Shown piece after piece: positions 53,419-62,476 of a stretch of 64,000 nt of DNA; position 1 is the first letter of the stretch; each line of letters starts with the position of its first letter. The notes under the pieces were generated by a model. The model did no database searches, had not been told where the DNA came from, and was given only the letters and a program-made list of their open reading frames with translations. A program made the translations under genes and the position numbers. Source of the DNA: Palaemon carinicauda (Eukaryota > Arthropoda > Malacostraca > Decapoda > Palaemonidae); assembly GCF_036898095.1 (NCBI RefSeq), contig NC_090725.1, positions 203,156,232 through 203,220,231 of the forward strand, in the 5' to 3' direction.

Positions 53419-55958
53419 CTGTTCCAGTCGAGGGACATCGCGTCCACTGCTTCCGCCAAGGGATCCTCGTACGGGGACACGTAAAGGGTTAACTTCTTGT
53501 TGTCTTTCGTCGCAAAGAGGTCTATCTGCAGCTCTGGGACTTGACTCAAAATGAAGGAGAATGATCCTGCGTCTAGGGACCATTCCGACTCTATCTGTGT
53601 GAACCTGAATAGAGCGTCCGCTGTCACATTGCGGACTCCTTGAAGGTGAACTGCCGACAGGTACCACTTCTTCTTTTCCGCCAGTCGAAAGATGGCCAAC
53701 ATCACCTGGTTGAGTGGTGGTGACCTCGATCCTTGTCGATTCAAGCATCTCACAATCACCTCGCTGTCCAGCACCAACCTTATGTGGATCGAGCGACGAG
53801 GGGAGACTTTCTTCAAGGTAAGGAGTACTGCCATAGCTTCCAGAAAGTTTATGTGAAATGTCTTGAATAGATTGGACCAAGTCCCTTGGGCCTTCTTCCG
53901 ATGAGAATGACCTCCCCACCCCTCCTTCGAGGCGTCTGTGTGAATAGTCAACGAGGGGGGAGGTGGCTGAAGAAGTACCGACTTCTGTAGTTGCCTGACT
54001 TGGGACCAAGGCCTGAGAACCGTACGTAGACGAAGCGGAACTGGTCTTATCAGATCTCTTCGCGCGTTTGATGCATAACTTCTCCAAACTCCGGTTGCAT
54101 CCTTTAGCTGTGCTCTTAGCACCGGATCTGTTACTGAAGCAAACTGGAGAGAACCCAACACTCTCTCCTGTTCGCGTCTTGATATCCTTTCGGAATCCAG
54201 AAGTCTCTCGACAGAACCAGCTATCTCCTTCCTCTTCTTCGCCGGGATGGAGAGTTGGTGTGACACTAGGTCCCAGTGGATTCCCAACCACTGGAACTTT
54301 TGAGATGGAGAAAGTCGAGACTTTTTTCTGTTGATCTTGAAGCCTAGATACTCTAGGAACTGGATCACCTGTAGGGAAGCTTGCAAACATTCTGTCTTGG
54401 ATGCTGCCCACACCAGCCAGTCGTCCAGGTAGGCTACCACCTGGATTCCCTTTAGGCGTAATTGTTTGAGAGCTACGCTCGCAAGCTTCGTGAAGATCCT
54501 TGGGGCTATGTTTAGCCCGAATGGCATGGCTCTGAAGGCGTAGAGTCTTCGATGTAGCTTGAACCCTAGGTAGGGGGAGAGTTGGCGATTGATTGGAACG
54601 TGCCAATAGGCGTCTGACAAATCTATGGAGACGGTAAATGCCCTCTTGGGCAGTAAGGTCCTTATGTGTTGCAGTGTTAGCATCTTGAACTTGCAGTTCA
54701 CTATGAACTTGTTGAGTGGCGACAAGTCCAGAATGACTCTGAGTTTTTCTGAGTCCTTCTTGGGAACACAAAACAGCCTCCCTTGGAATTTGATGGACTT
54801 TACCCTTCGGATTACTCTTTTCTCCAACAGTTCTTGAATGTACTCCTCCAGAACGGGGGTGGAGTGTTGGAAAAATTGAGGGCACGGGGGTGGAGTGCTG
54901 TACCAGCTCCAACCCAGTCCATTCTTGAGTAGGCTGTGGGCCCAGGGATCGAAGGTCCACCGATCCCGAAAATTCTGAAGTCTCCTTCCTACCGGTATCA
55001 TCTCACTTTGACTGCTGTTGCCCTGAGGCCTTGCCTCCCTAACCGCGACCACCCCTGAATCCCCTCCCCCTTGAAGGGCGTCTAGACGAGCCTCTGGCTG
55101 CTCCTCTAGGCTTCGCTCGAAAGGTAGTTGACTGCCCTTCGAACGCTGGGTTAAATGCCGGAGACTGCGTCGACACGGCTTGGGGTACCCACTGGTACGT
55201 GGTCGGTGTTTGTGCCACCATCTGGGGCACTGTAGGCATTGGAAATTGCTGTTGCTGCTGCTGTCTGATGGCTTGGCTGGCCGAGAGGGTAGCCTAGTGT
55301 TCTTAGTCTTCCTCTTTGGATGGGGACCCTCATCCGGGGAAGACTTTCTCTTGAGAGATAGGCCCCACTTCTGGAGAAGGTTTCTATTCTCCGTGGCGGC
55401 CTTATCTACAACCTCCCTGACCGCTTCACTAGGGAAGAGGTCTTTGCCCCAAATGTTGGAGGAGATTAGCTTCCTTGGCTCGTGCCTCACCGCAGCTGAG
55501 GCGAACATGAACTCCCTACAAGCCCTCCTAGCTTTGACGAAGCTGTAAAGGTCCTTCGTCACTGTGACTAGGTGTGTCTTAGCCACTACCATGAATATCT
55601 CATGGACCTTGGGGTCACTTGCCATTGTCTCCAGAGTCGTTTGATGAGACATTGAGGCAGCCAGTCTTTCTTTTGTCTCAAGCTCCCTTCGCAAAAGAAA
55701 GTCAGACAGGTTGGGGAGGTTCTCACCGAACTGACGTCCGGCAATATCAGCCTCCAACTTCCAGACTGAGAAGGTAAGATGGACGTCCTTCCAGTCCTTG
55801 TGGTCCATGGGTAGGGCCAAAGACAAAGGTTTACACTCCTCCAAGGAGGGGCATGGCTTACCTGCCTCGACTGCTTTCAGCACAGCCGTAAACTCTTTCT
55901 GCATAAAGGGGAAGGCTCTAGAAGGAGAGGACACAAAGGAAGGGTGCTTCTTACTCAA
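53163..55958 (-). CDS. DIRS-D gag C-terminus / reverse transcriptase / RNase H polyprotein
   Basis: One open frame of 931 codons. The first ~290 residues are gag-like (KEFTAVLKAVEAGKPCPSLE, DPKVHEIFMVVAKTHLVTVT, KWGLSLKRKSSPDEGPHPKR). RT follows: RLFCVPKKDSEKLRVILDLS, FTVSIDLSDAYWHVPI (catalytic Asp), RAMPFGLNIAPRIFTKL and VVAYLDDWLVWA (Y-x-D-D), QWLGIHWDL. RNase H starts LTIHTDASKEGWGGH and includes HINFLEAMAVLLTL and IRLVLDSEVIVRCL; the DIRS tail has LQIDLFATKDNKKLTLYVSP. It starts 58 bases after the gag stop in a different frame, so expression needs frameshifting or re-initiation. No internal stops. Confidence 0.92.
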   Translation of the reverse strand: MSKKHPSFVSSPSRAFPFMQKEFTAVLKAVEAGKPCPSLEECKPLSLALPMDHKDWKDVHLTFSVWKLEADIAGRQFGENLPNLSDFLLRRELETKERLAASMSHQTTLETMASDPKVHEIFMVVAKTHLVTVTKDLYSFVKARRACREFMFASAAVRHEPRKLISSNIWGKDLFPSEAVREVVDKAATENRNLLQKWGLSLKRKSSPDEGPHPKRKTKNTRLPSRPAKPSDSSSNSNFQCLQCPRWWHKHRPRTSGYPKPCRRSLRHLTQRSKGSQLPFERSLEEQPEARLDALQGGGDSGVVAVREARPQGNSSQSEMIPVGRRLQNFRDRWTFDPWAHSLLKNGLGWSWYSTPPPCPQFFQHSTPVLEEYIQELLEKRVIRRVKSIKFQGRLFCVPKKDSEKLRVILDLSPLNKFIVNCKFKMLTLQHIRTLLPKRAFTVSIDLSDAYWHVPINRQLSPYLGFKLHRRLYAFRAMPFGLNIAPRIFTKLASVALKQLRLKGIQVVAYLDDWLVWAASKTECLQASLQVIQFLEYLGFKINRKKSRLSPSQKFQWLGIHWDLVSHQLSIPAKKRKEIAGSVERLLDSERISRREQERVLGSLQFASVTDPVLRAQLKDATGVWRSYASNARRDLIRPVPLRLRTVLRPWSQVRQLQKSVLLQPPPPSLTIHTDASKEGWGGHSHRKKAQGTWSNLFKTFHINFLEAMAVLLTLKKVSPRRSIHIRLVLDSEVIVRCLNRQGSRSPPLNQVMLAIFRLAEKKKWYLSAVHLQGVRNVTADALFRFTQIESEWSLDAGSFSFILSQVPELQIDLFATKDNKKLTLYVSPYEDPLAEAVDAMSLDWNRWSRIYLFPPHNLLLRVLNKLRSFKGVAAIVAHKWPNSVWFPLALELQLKCLPLQDPVLTQRVQKSTVCASSQKTRNLQLMIFSP

Positions 55959-56015
55959 AGCAGGTACCTTTCATTGAGCTTGACAGTAAAGCTTGAGCCT
56001 TAGCGTGGTCCAAAA

Positions 56016-56933
56016 CTATGACCTCCTTCGGCTCTGTTTCTTCCTTTGAGGCTGGTTCCTTCCTTGGACATAACAGTCCGGATACGACTCCTTGCTGGGC
56101 CAGAATTCCACCTCCTCAAGGGGGACTGAGCCCAACTTCTCCGAAATGACGATTTTTCCCGTCGTCATAGGCATATGCTCAGCATACTTCCAAGGGTTAG
56201 CATCTGAGCACAAGGGAAGGTCTTTCACGCTGAGCTTCTTCTGGGGCCCACGTGATGCTGCAAGTCTCCGCATCTCCAGCTCCATTGTAGCCGCCTTCTC
56301 ATTATTCTCCCTCTGCATCTGTTGGATCATTCCAACGATGGAGGAAAGGGTCTTTCCCAGCTCTTCCGGGAGAGAGGACGATGTTGAGGGAATAGGTTCA
56401 GGGGCCTGAACCGGAGTAGCTGACACCTTGTCGACCTCTTCCTCTTCATTGTCTGGAGCCTGCTCTTCATCCTGGTCTTCTGCCAGAAGGTCATCTTCCA
56501 GACGCTCGGACACCTCCGACATCCTATCGTCCAATTGGATGTCCTGCAGGGCGTCCGCGACTTCAGCATCCACAGGGATCTGAACCACTGGTATCTCCAC
56601 TTGAGGCTGGGGAATCACTGCCTCAGCTGATGCCCTGGGGAAAAGGTAAGCCCTCATCTTCTCACTTGGAAGATAGGGCCCAGAAGTGTTCTTCTGAAAG
56701 CCCCTTACCCAGGTACGAAGCTTCTCCCTTGCTGCGTCCCTTAACTCCGCCGTCTTAGGGGAATCAAAAGCCTCAGTAATCAGGTTTGTGCACACGGTAC
56801 ATACCTGCGGGTCCCAATACCGGAGATCACCTTTGGAGACTGCGCATGCTGCGTGCCTCCTAGACAAATCATGTCCGCAGAAGTTCTTGCTGCGGACGTT
56901 GCAGAAAACGCTTCCGCACTTCGGATGGTCCTC
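56016..56933 (-). CDS. DIRS-D gag (ORF1), N-terminus without AUG
   Basis: The conserved text begins EDHPKCGSVFCNVRSKNFCG at 56933 and passes through DPQVCTVCTNLI, a Cys/His-rich N-terminal domain like that of other DIRS gags. KLRTWVRGFQK, an acidic region (AEDQDEEQAPDNEEEEVD) and a coiled-coil-like stretch (MIQQMQRENNEKAATMELEM) follow. The DIRS-E copy keeps the same blocks. There is no ATG in this frame before residue 70, and none upstream before a stop; a TTG exists at 56867. The first codon follows TTCTCTTTACAG, a splice-acceptor-like sequence also present in DIRS-E. It stops at 56016. Confidence 0.75.
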   Translation of the reverse strand, partial: EDHPKCGSVFCNVRSKNFCGHDLSRRHAACAVSKGDLRYWDPQVCTVCTNLITEAFDSPKTAELRDAAREKLRTWVRGFQKNTSGPYLPSEKMRAYLFPRASAEAVIPQPQVEIPVVQIPVDAEVADALQDIQLDDRMSEVSERLEDDLLAEDQDEEQAPDNEEEEVDKVSATPVQAPEPIPSTSSSLPEELGKTLSSIVGMIQQMQRENNEKAATMELEMRRLAASRGPQKKLSVKDLPLCSDANPWKYAEHMPMTTGKIVISEKLGSVPLEEVEFWPSKESYPDCYVQGRNQPQRKKQSRRRS

Positions 56934-57848
56934 CTGTAAAGAGAAGAAAATTCCATGAGTATCAAGTGAACTACTGTATGTATCACTGGATATACATAGC
57001 TTAGCATAACTAAACCAGAAAGGAAAGACACACTTGTATTTCCCGCACAGTCAATTGCTGCAACCTTCCAGATAATAAAATCGTATGGTTAATCTATACT
57101 AGAGCAACCAATGAATAATTTCCAGAGGAAACAGGTGTAGCTCACACCCAAAAAGGTGATTTTAAAATGCTGGATAGTAGACAAGAAAGAACTCACCTTA
57201 ACTAGTTCCAAAGTATACTACTTATAAACTATAAGGCGGAAGAACGCTGGTTCGAATGCATGTGCCGGCCGGCAACAACCACACCTGGCTGCCGGCCACT
57301 AATCGTAGCGGCCAGCAGACAATGGTGTGATATGTAGCCGGCCGGCAAAGGTATACAACCAATGCCGGCCGGCAGCAAAAGAACCAGAGAACTCCGACTG
57401 CCCGGCTGCCGGCCGCTCAAGCCGGCAGCCGGGCTAGGGTACAACACTAGAAGAAAAACAGAATGGATGCCGGGATAAGAGACTGTACTACCTCATAACC
57501 CGGCAACCCGAAAGAGTGCACATAAGGAAGGGGAGAATATAACTTCAAGCTTCCAGACCAATGCCATCTGGCTCTACAGACAAACATGGATGAGAGACCA
57601 GGGAGGTCCGGGCAGCACTCAAAGCAGAAGACCCTTGCTGGCTGGCACGCACTGCCGGCCGGCAAGGGACTGAGTCAACCCCACATCCTAACCTATGCTA
57701 GGTACAGATGTAGAATGACGGACAGGAATGCAATGGCTAGGCCATTACAAAGGAAAGAGGGGGAAAGGGAGAAGAGGGTCCTGCCAACCTTGCTCTAGTA
57801 ATAAATCACCCGCAGCCAAGAAAACTCATCTTAACCTAGGGGAGATCC

Positions 57849-58122
57849 GAGGAGGGAGGCCAGCAATACTTGCCAACTCCCACGGAACCAAAGCAAGGAA
57901 GGTGTTGTTATTCACAGAAAAGAGGATCTTATCCTCCACACCGAGAACAACAACACTGGACTAGTTTTGTTGTTCTCGGTGTGGAGGATAAGATCCTCTT
58001 TTCTGTGAATAACAACGCCTTCCTTGCTTTGGTTCCGTGGGAGTTGGCAAGTATTGCTGGCCTCCCTCCTCACAGAAAAGAGGATCTTATCCTCCACACC
58101 GAGAACAACAACACTGGACTAG
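57849..58122. repeat. Long hairpin with an extra direct copy in the DIRS-D leader
   Basis: Arms 57849-57953 and 57967-58071 are inverted copies of 105 bp with one mismatch seen by eye and a 13-bp loop (CACTGGACTAGTT). Immediately after, 58071-58122 repeats 57913-57964 in direct orientation (CACAGAAAAGAGGATCTTAT onward). DIRS-E has a single unrearranged counterpart near 60950-61060. Confidence 0.95.
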
Positions 58123-58851
58123 TCGGCTAGATCACAAGAAGAAGGAATCATCTCGTACAGAAACCTTCGAAAGTGAACTAAGGAGGCTAAGCCTCCTATG
58201 TCTGTTGTCAGTCTAGCAAGGGAATCTCAACCACAAGCTTGGCATAAACAGACTCAGACTAAGAACTCTGATGTCCTGCCCCCTCCCTGAAGCCAGACTT
58301 ACTGGAAACAGGAAGGAACAGAAACACCCTAATATAGTTGTATCTAAAGTCAATTCAGATAAACCACTAGGGTTAAGCCAGAGGCTTAAACAGAGGGAAA
58401 GGGATTGCACACCTTCTCTGAAGAGAAGAGAGCAACCGGGGAGTGTGAGAAAGTATACTAAGGCCCCATAGACAACTAGCCTAGGCGCAAAGAGAATCGA
58501 TTACCTAAATCACCGAAACTCACTCGTATACTATCTTGGAAGAAAATCAACATAATCTTAAATGTATAAAACTGCCTAAAGCTTCAATAAAATTTTAAAA
58601 CACTTGGAAAACTGAATATCATGCAGGAAAGTACTAGGGCCAAACGACTAGGCTACAAGGTCTAGCGTAGGCCAGAATCGGCAAATCCTTCGCCAAAACA
58701 AAAATACTAAAAGCATCATATAAAGAAATCCTATGTAACGCTAAACAGCTAAAATTATTAAAGCGAAACAGACGGGAACGTCGCTCTGGCTAACTAAATA
58801 ACTCATACCTAGCGAGCGACAGCGTCCAGGACGCCTCCGGTAGGCAACAGC

Positions 58852-58965
58852 TCATGTAACAACGATATCACTATCAATCACTTTTAAAATTACCAAGAGC
58901 TTACATTTATACATAAAAGAAATAATACTCAACTTATCAGAAGCAGGAGAAGTTGGAGAAAGCAT
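58852..58965 (-). CDS. Short conserved leader open frame of DIRS-D
   Basis: 37 codons from an ATG, starting MLSPTSPASDKLSIISF and then MYKCKLL. DIRS-E has the counterpart at 60122-60277. The two agree in most residues before diverging through a frame change. It lies just inside the terminal repeat. It could be an upstream open frame controlling translation, or a short exon joined to gag; function unknown. Confidence 0.4.
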   Translation of the reverse strand: MLSPTSPASDKLSIISFMYKCKLLVILKVIDSDIVVT

Positions 58966-59029
58966 TATGAGTTGAAAAAATCCAAGAATTGCGAGAAACA
59001 CAGGGAAAAAACACCGAGTTGTTGAGCTA

Positions 59030-59384
59030 CGCAAAAAGGAAATAGATGGCGCCGTGAGCGGCGCAATGCACGCTTAGGAAACGGGAGAGGAGAGATACCT
59101 TGCGAGCGGCTCTCCTTTCTTTCTCGTTTTTCGTTTTCTTGCCAATTGACCCCTTCGAAGTGTTAACTCTGTTCGGGGTGCAGATTGCTATGTGGGGTGT
59201 CAAGAATACGTCCTCTGATATTTCGCGATATCCCTGGTTCTTTTATTAGGGATATTCGCTCCAGGAGTTAGAATTCTGGGTACCTTAAGGTAAATTCTCT
59301 GGGAATATCGCCGTAGTTATATATACCCAAGGAAGCTACCCTTTAGGAACTTCCATCAGGACGACATGGCTTGAGCCCAAAAAA
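59030..59384 (-). repeat. DIRS-D 5' terminal repeat (right in the window)
   Basis: Inverted counterpart of 50781-51120, ending in GGCTTGAGCCCAAAAAA. The last 16 bp are specific to this end and appear complemented in the ICR. Confidence 0.9.
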
Positions 59385-59610
59385 TCGCCTTTAATATTTG
59401 TGCCTGTTTTAGTTTAGGGTACTGTAGTACATGCATTAAGTGTTCTGTACATTAAAGGGTAGTTTGTTAACAGTACTACGTACAAGGGAAGGTTTTAAAA
59501 GTCTGAATATACATGTTAAATAAATACGTAAATATGGTGTCACTACTTCGCGGATTTTCACCTATCGCAGTCGGGTCTGGAACCTATCTACCGCGATAGA
59601 CGAGGGCTCA

Positions 59611-59613
<3 letters not shown>

Positions 59614-59698
<85 letters not shown>
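59614..59698. repeat. (TA)n microsatellite between Tigger-4 and DIRS-E
   Basis: 85 bp of TA, starting with the TA flank of Tigger-4 and ending a few bases before the DIRS-E terminus. Confidence 0.95.
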
Positions 59699-59703
<5 letters not shown>

Positions 59704-59704
<1 letters not shown>

Positions 59705-60060
59705 TTTTGGGCTCAAGCCATGTCGTCCTGATGGAAGTTCCTTAAAGGCAGCTTCCTAGGGTATATTACAACTACGGCGATATTCCCAGAGAATTTACCT
59801 TAAGGTACCCAGAATTCTAACTCCTGGAGCGAGTATCCCTAAAAAAGACCTTAGGGATATCGTAAATATCAGTGGACGTATTCTTGACACGCCTCATAGC
59901 AATCTATACCCCGAATAGAGTTAACACTTCGTAGGGGTCAAATGGCAAGAAAACGAAAACGAGAAAGAAAAGGGGAGAGCCGTTCGTAAGGCCCTCTCTT
60001 CTCCCGTTTCGTAAGCGTGCCCTGCGCCGATTCTGGCGCCATCTGCATTCCTTTTTGCGT
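59704..60060 (+). repeat. DIRS-E 5' terminal repeat
   Basis: Matches the complement of 59030-59384 (DIRS-D) and the orientation of 50781-51120 along its length, with scattered differences. Confidence 0.9.
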
Positions 60061-60121
60061 AGCTTTACAACTCGGTGTTTTTTCCTGTGTTTCTACCAAA
60101 TCTTGGATTTACTCTCATATT

Positions 60122-60277
60122 ATGCTTTCTCCAACTTCTTCTGCTTCGGATAAGTTGAGTACTATTTCTTTTATGTATAAATGTAGGCTCTTGTTTAAAA
60201 TTAAAGTATTTAAAGAGTTATCTTTGATACAAGAGCTGTTGCCTGCTGGAGGCGTCATGGACGCTGTCGCTCGCTAG
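60122..60277 (+). CDS. Short conserved leader open frame of DIRS-E
   Basis: 51 codons starting MLSPTSSASDKLSTISF then MYKCRLL, matching the DIRS-D leader frame at 58852-58965. After that it continues in a frame lost in DIRS-D and ends AGGVMDAVAR. The same comments on function apply. Confidence 0.4.
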   Translation: MLSPTSSASDKLSTISFMYKCRLLFKIKVFKELSLIQELLPAGGVMDAVAR

Positions 60278-62476
60278 AATAGGATTTATTTGTTAGCAAG
60301 AGCGACGTTCCCAGCCCCCTGCGCTTTAATAATTAGCTGCTTAGCTTAATTAGGAATTCTGTTATGATGCGTTAGTAGTGCGCCTGGCGAAAGTTTTGCC
60401 TAGGCTGACCAACACTAGTCTTCGTAGCCTAGTTATTGGTCCTTGTACTTCCTGCATGATAATTAGTCTTCCAAGTGTGATTTTTATTGCTTAAAGCGTT
60501 AGGCAACGTTATACATACAGCCCTTTTCGAGTAATTTCCAAGATAGTATTGGAGTGAGTTTCGGTGATTTAGGTAATCGATTCTCTTAGTGCCTAGGCTA
60601 GGTTGTCTTAGGTCTTGATAATATTATCTGTTTCCCCGTTTGCTCCCTTCTCTTCGGGGAAGGGGCAAACCCTTTCCCTCTGTTTAAGCCTTAGGCTTAA
60701 CTCTAGTGGTTTGTTTGAATTAATTTTCAAATATAACTATGCTGGAGTAGTACTGTACCTTCCTGCTCCAACTGAATTGGTTCAGAGGGGGACAGTACAG
60801 CAGTGTATTAGTCTGAGTCCGTGTTGGTCTAGCGTGGGGCAGAGTCTCCCTTGCTGCCTGACACGGGCATAGGAGGTTTATCCTCCTTGATTCACCTTGG
60901 AAGGTTTCGGTAATTATGATCCCTTCGCTCGGTGACCCCTCAGACTTGTCCTCTTTGCTGTTCCGGGTTCGGGATATGTTCCCTTTCCGGAATAGCAATT
61001 CCTTCCTTGCCTTGGTTTTAGGGAGGCAGCCAGTAGTGCCGGCCTCCCTCCCTGGATCTCTCTGGCTGAGATGAGCTTTCTTAGTTTGGAATGATCCTTA
61101 ACCAAGGCAAGGTTGGACAGGACCCTCTGTCCTTCCCTTCTATTTTTCCGTTTCCTTTGTGTCAGTCGTCTCACATCCGTACCTAGCATAGGTTGGGATG
61201 GGGAGCTGACGTGGTCCCCTGTCGGCCGGCAGAGAGTGCCGACCGGCAGAGGCCCTATCCTTTGAGTGCTGCCCGGTCCTTCCTTGGTCCTTCAACCGCT
61301 GCCGTCTGTAGTTTCAGTAAGCAGTGGTTAGGAAGCTTGACTTAGTGTCTCCCCTTCCTCTCGGCACTCTTTCAGGTGTCGGGCGCGGAGGTACATAGCC
61401 TCTTAGCCCGGCACCCATTCTGGTGTCTTCTCTTGTGTTGTCCTTGCCGTCTGCCGGCCTAGTGGCCGGCCGTCGGTAGGGGGGTGTTCGCTAGTTCTCT
61501 TGCTGTCGGTCGGCGGTGGTCTTATGCCTTTGCTGGCCGGTCTCCTTGCTCACCTGCCGGCCGCTTTGAGTGGCGGCCGGCAGCCGGGCGCTACCTGGGG
61601 TGGATGCCAGCCGGCAGGGTTTACTCACCGCTGCCGGGCCGGCCTGCTACATCACTCGGTTGGCCGGCCACTAAGAGTGATGGCCGGCAGCTGGGTGCCA
61701 ACCGGGTAGCTATGGACCGGCAACCTCTACCGACCGGTTCAGGCATAGGAACTGGAGTTCTCCCCCGTCTGGGTGATCCTAAGTTGCATACTTGAGACCT
61801 ACCTTTGGAAAAGGGGGTGGGGGTGCTGACTGGCAAGAGCCGGCCGGCACACCACCCTCATGTACTGTATCAGTTCTTCCCTGTTTAGTGTCTTCTACCA
61901 GGGGAGAACATGATATAGTAGGTTACAACACTGTCTTTTCTAACTTACTTGTGTTGCCTTGTGCAGTCACTTGGTGTTGCCTTACAGGGATGAAAAGAGA
62001 CTCTTTTCATCTTTAGCCAGAATGGTAAAATCTTACCTTAGGTGTGAGCTACACCTAATTTCCCTCGGGAAATATGATCTTTGGTTATTCTAGCAAAGAC
62101 TAACCATTTGATTTTAATGGCTGGTGGGCTTCCACAGGTGATTGTGGGGGATTCACAAGTATGTGTCTTTTCCTTATTCTTTGTGGTCTTGCACGACCCG
62201 TTGTTGTTGGCCTTACAGATAAGAAAGTGAGTTCTTTCTTGTCTACTATCCGGTATTTTAAAATCATTCCTTAGGGGGGGCTACACCTTCTTCCTTTGGA
62301 AATTTTCCATTGGTTAATCTGGCATAGATTAACTATACGATTTTATGATTTGGAAGGCTACAACAATTGGGTGTGCGGGAAATACAAGGATGTGTCTTTC
62401 CGTTTTGTTATGCTACTGTGCATATCCAGTGATACGTAGTTCACTTGATACTCATGGAAATTTCTTCTTTTTACAG
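60278..62476 (+). other. DIRS-E leader
   Basis: Non-coding. It includes a CpG-rich segment (61220-61860) dense in GGCCGGC motifs and a ~232-bp tandem duplication (about 62035-62440; GAGCTACACC at 62046 and GGGCTACACC at 62278). DIRS-D has one unit of the latter. Confidence 0.7.

Larger units (their letters stand above)
56934..59029 (-). other. DIRS-D leader (5' untranslated region)
   Basis: About 2.1 kb between the terminal repeat and gag, homologous to the DIRS-E leader. It contains a CpG-rich part with repeated GCCGGCCGGCA-type motifs (57250-57440 and 57655-57665), the large hairpin at 57849-58122 and a short conserved open frame at 58852-58965. A consensus donor-like AG|GTATGAGT lies at 58801-58810 (minus). 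Otherwise non-coding. Confidence 0.7.
50738..59384 (-). mobile_element. DIRS-D: complete DIRS-like retrotransposon, coding frames open
   Basis: 8,647 bp on the minus strand, inserted in Tigger-4. The left flank ends GATATAAAA and the right flank resumes TCGCC; other family members (10319-10330 and 45812-45823) read GATATAAAATC without interruption, so no target duplication was made. Order on the minus strand: terminal repeat, long leader, gag, gag/RT/RNase H, YR, 3' region, ICR, terminal repeat. It is a different family from DIRS-A/B/C by termini and protein. Long open frames make it a candidate for a recently active copy. Confidence 0.93.
49121..59613 (+). mobile_element. Tigger-4: non-autonomous Tigger-2-family element split by DIRS-D
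   Basis: The left end CAGTGATCCCTCGCTACTTC is at 49121 and the right inverted end (GAGGGCTCACTG) finishes at 59613. Without the 8,647-bp DIRS-D insertion the element is about 1.85 kb. It has no transposase, but shares ends, the (GA)n and (CT)n tracts and long internal text with Tigger-2 (for example GACGCCGTCGTTTCAGGCGG at about 50480). A 30-bp terminal segment is duplicated at 49141-49200. The 49270-50737 stretch holds only this non-coding Tigger sequence. Confidence 0.9.

Noticed and set aside
53419..54960. Protein from the upstream open part of the DIRS-D YR phase
   Set aside because: Same reason: the segment overlaps RT/RNase H in another phase and lacks recombinase motifs. The openness is noted as a finding, but no product is claimed.
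57447..57798. Frames in the DIRS-D leader (72 and 70 codons)
   Set aside because: Not matched by homologous frames in DIRS-E; low-complexity CpG-rich sequence.
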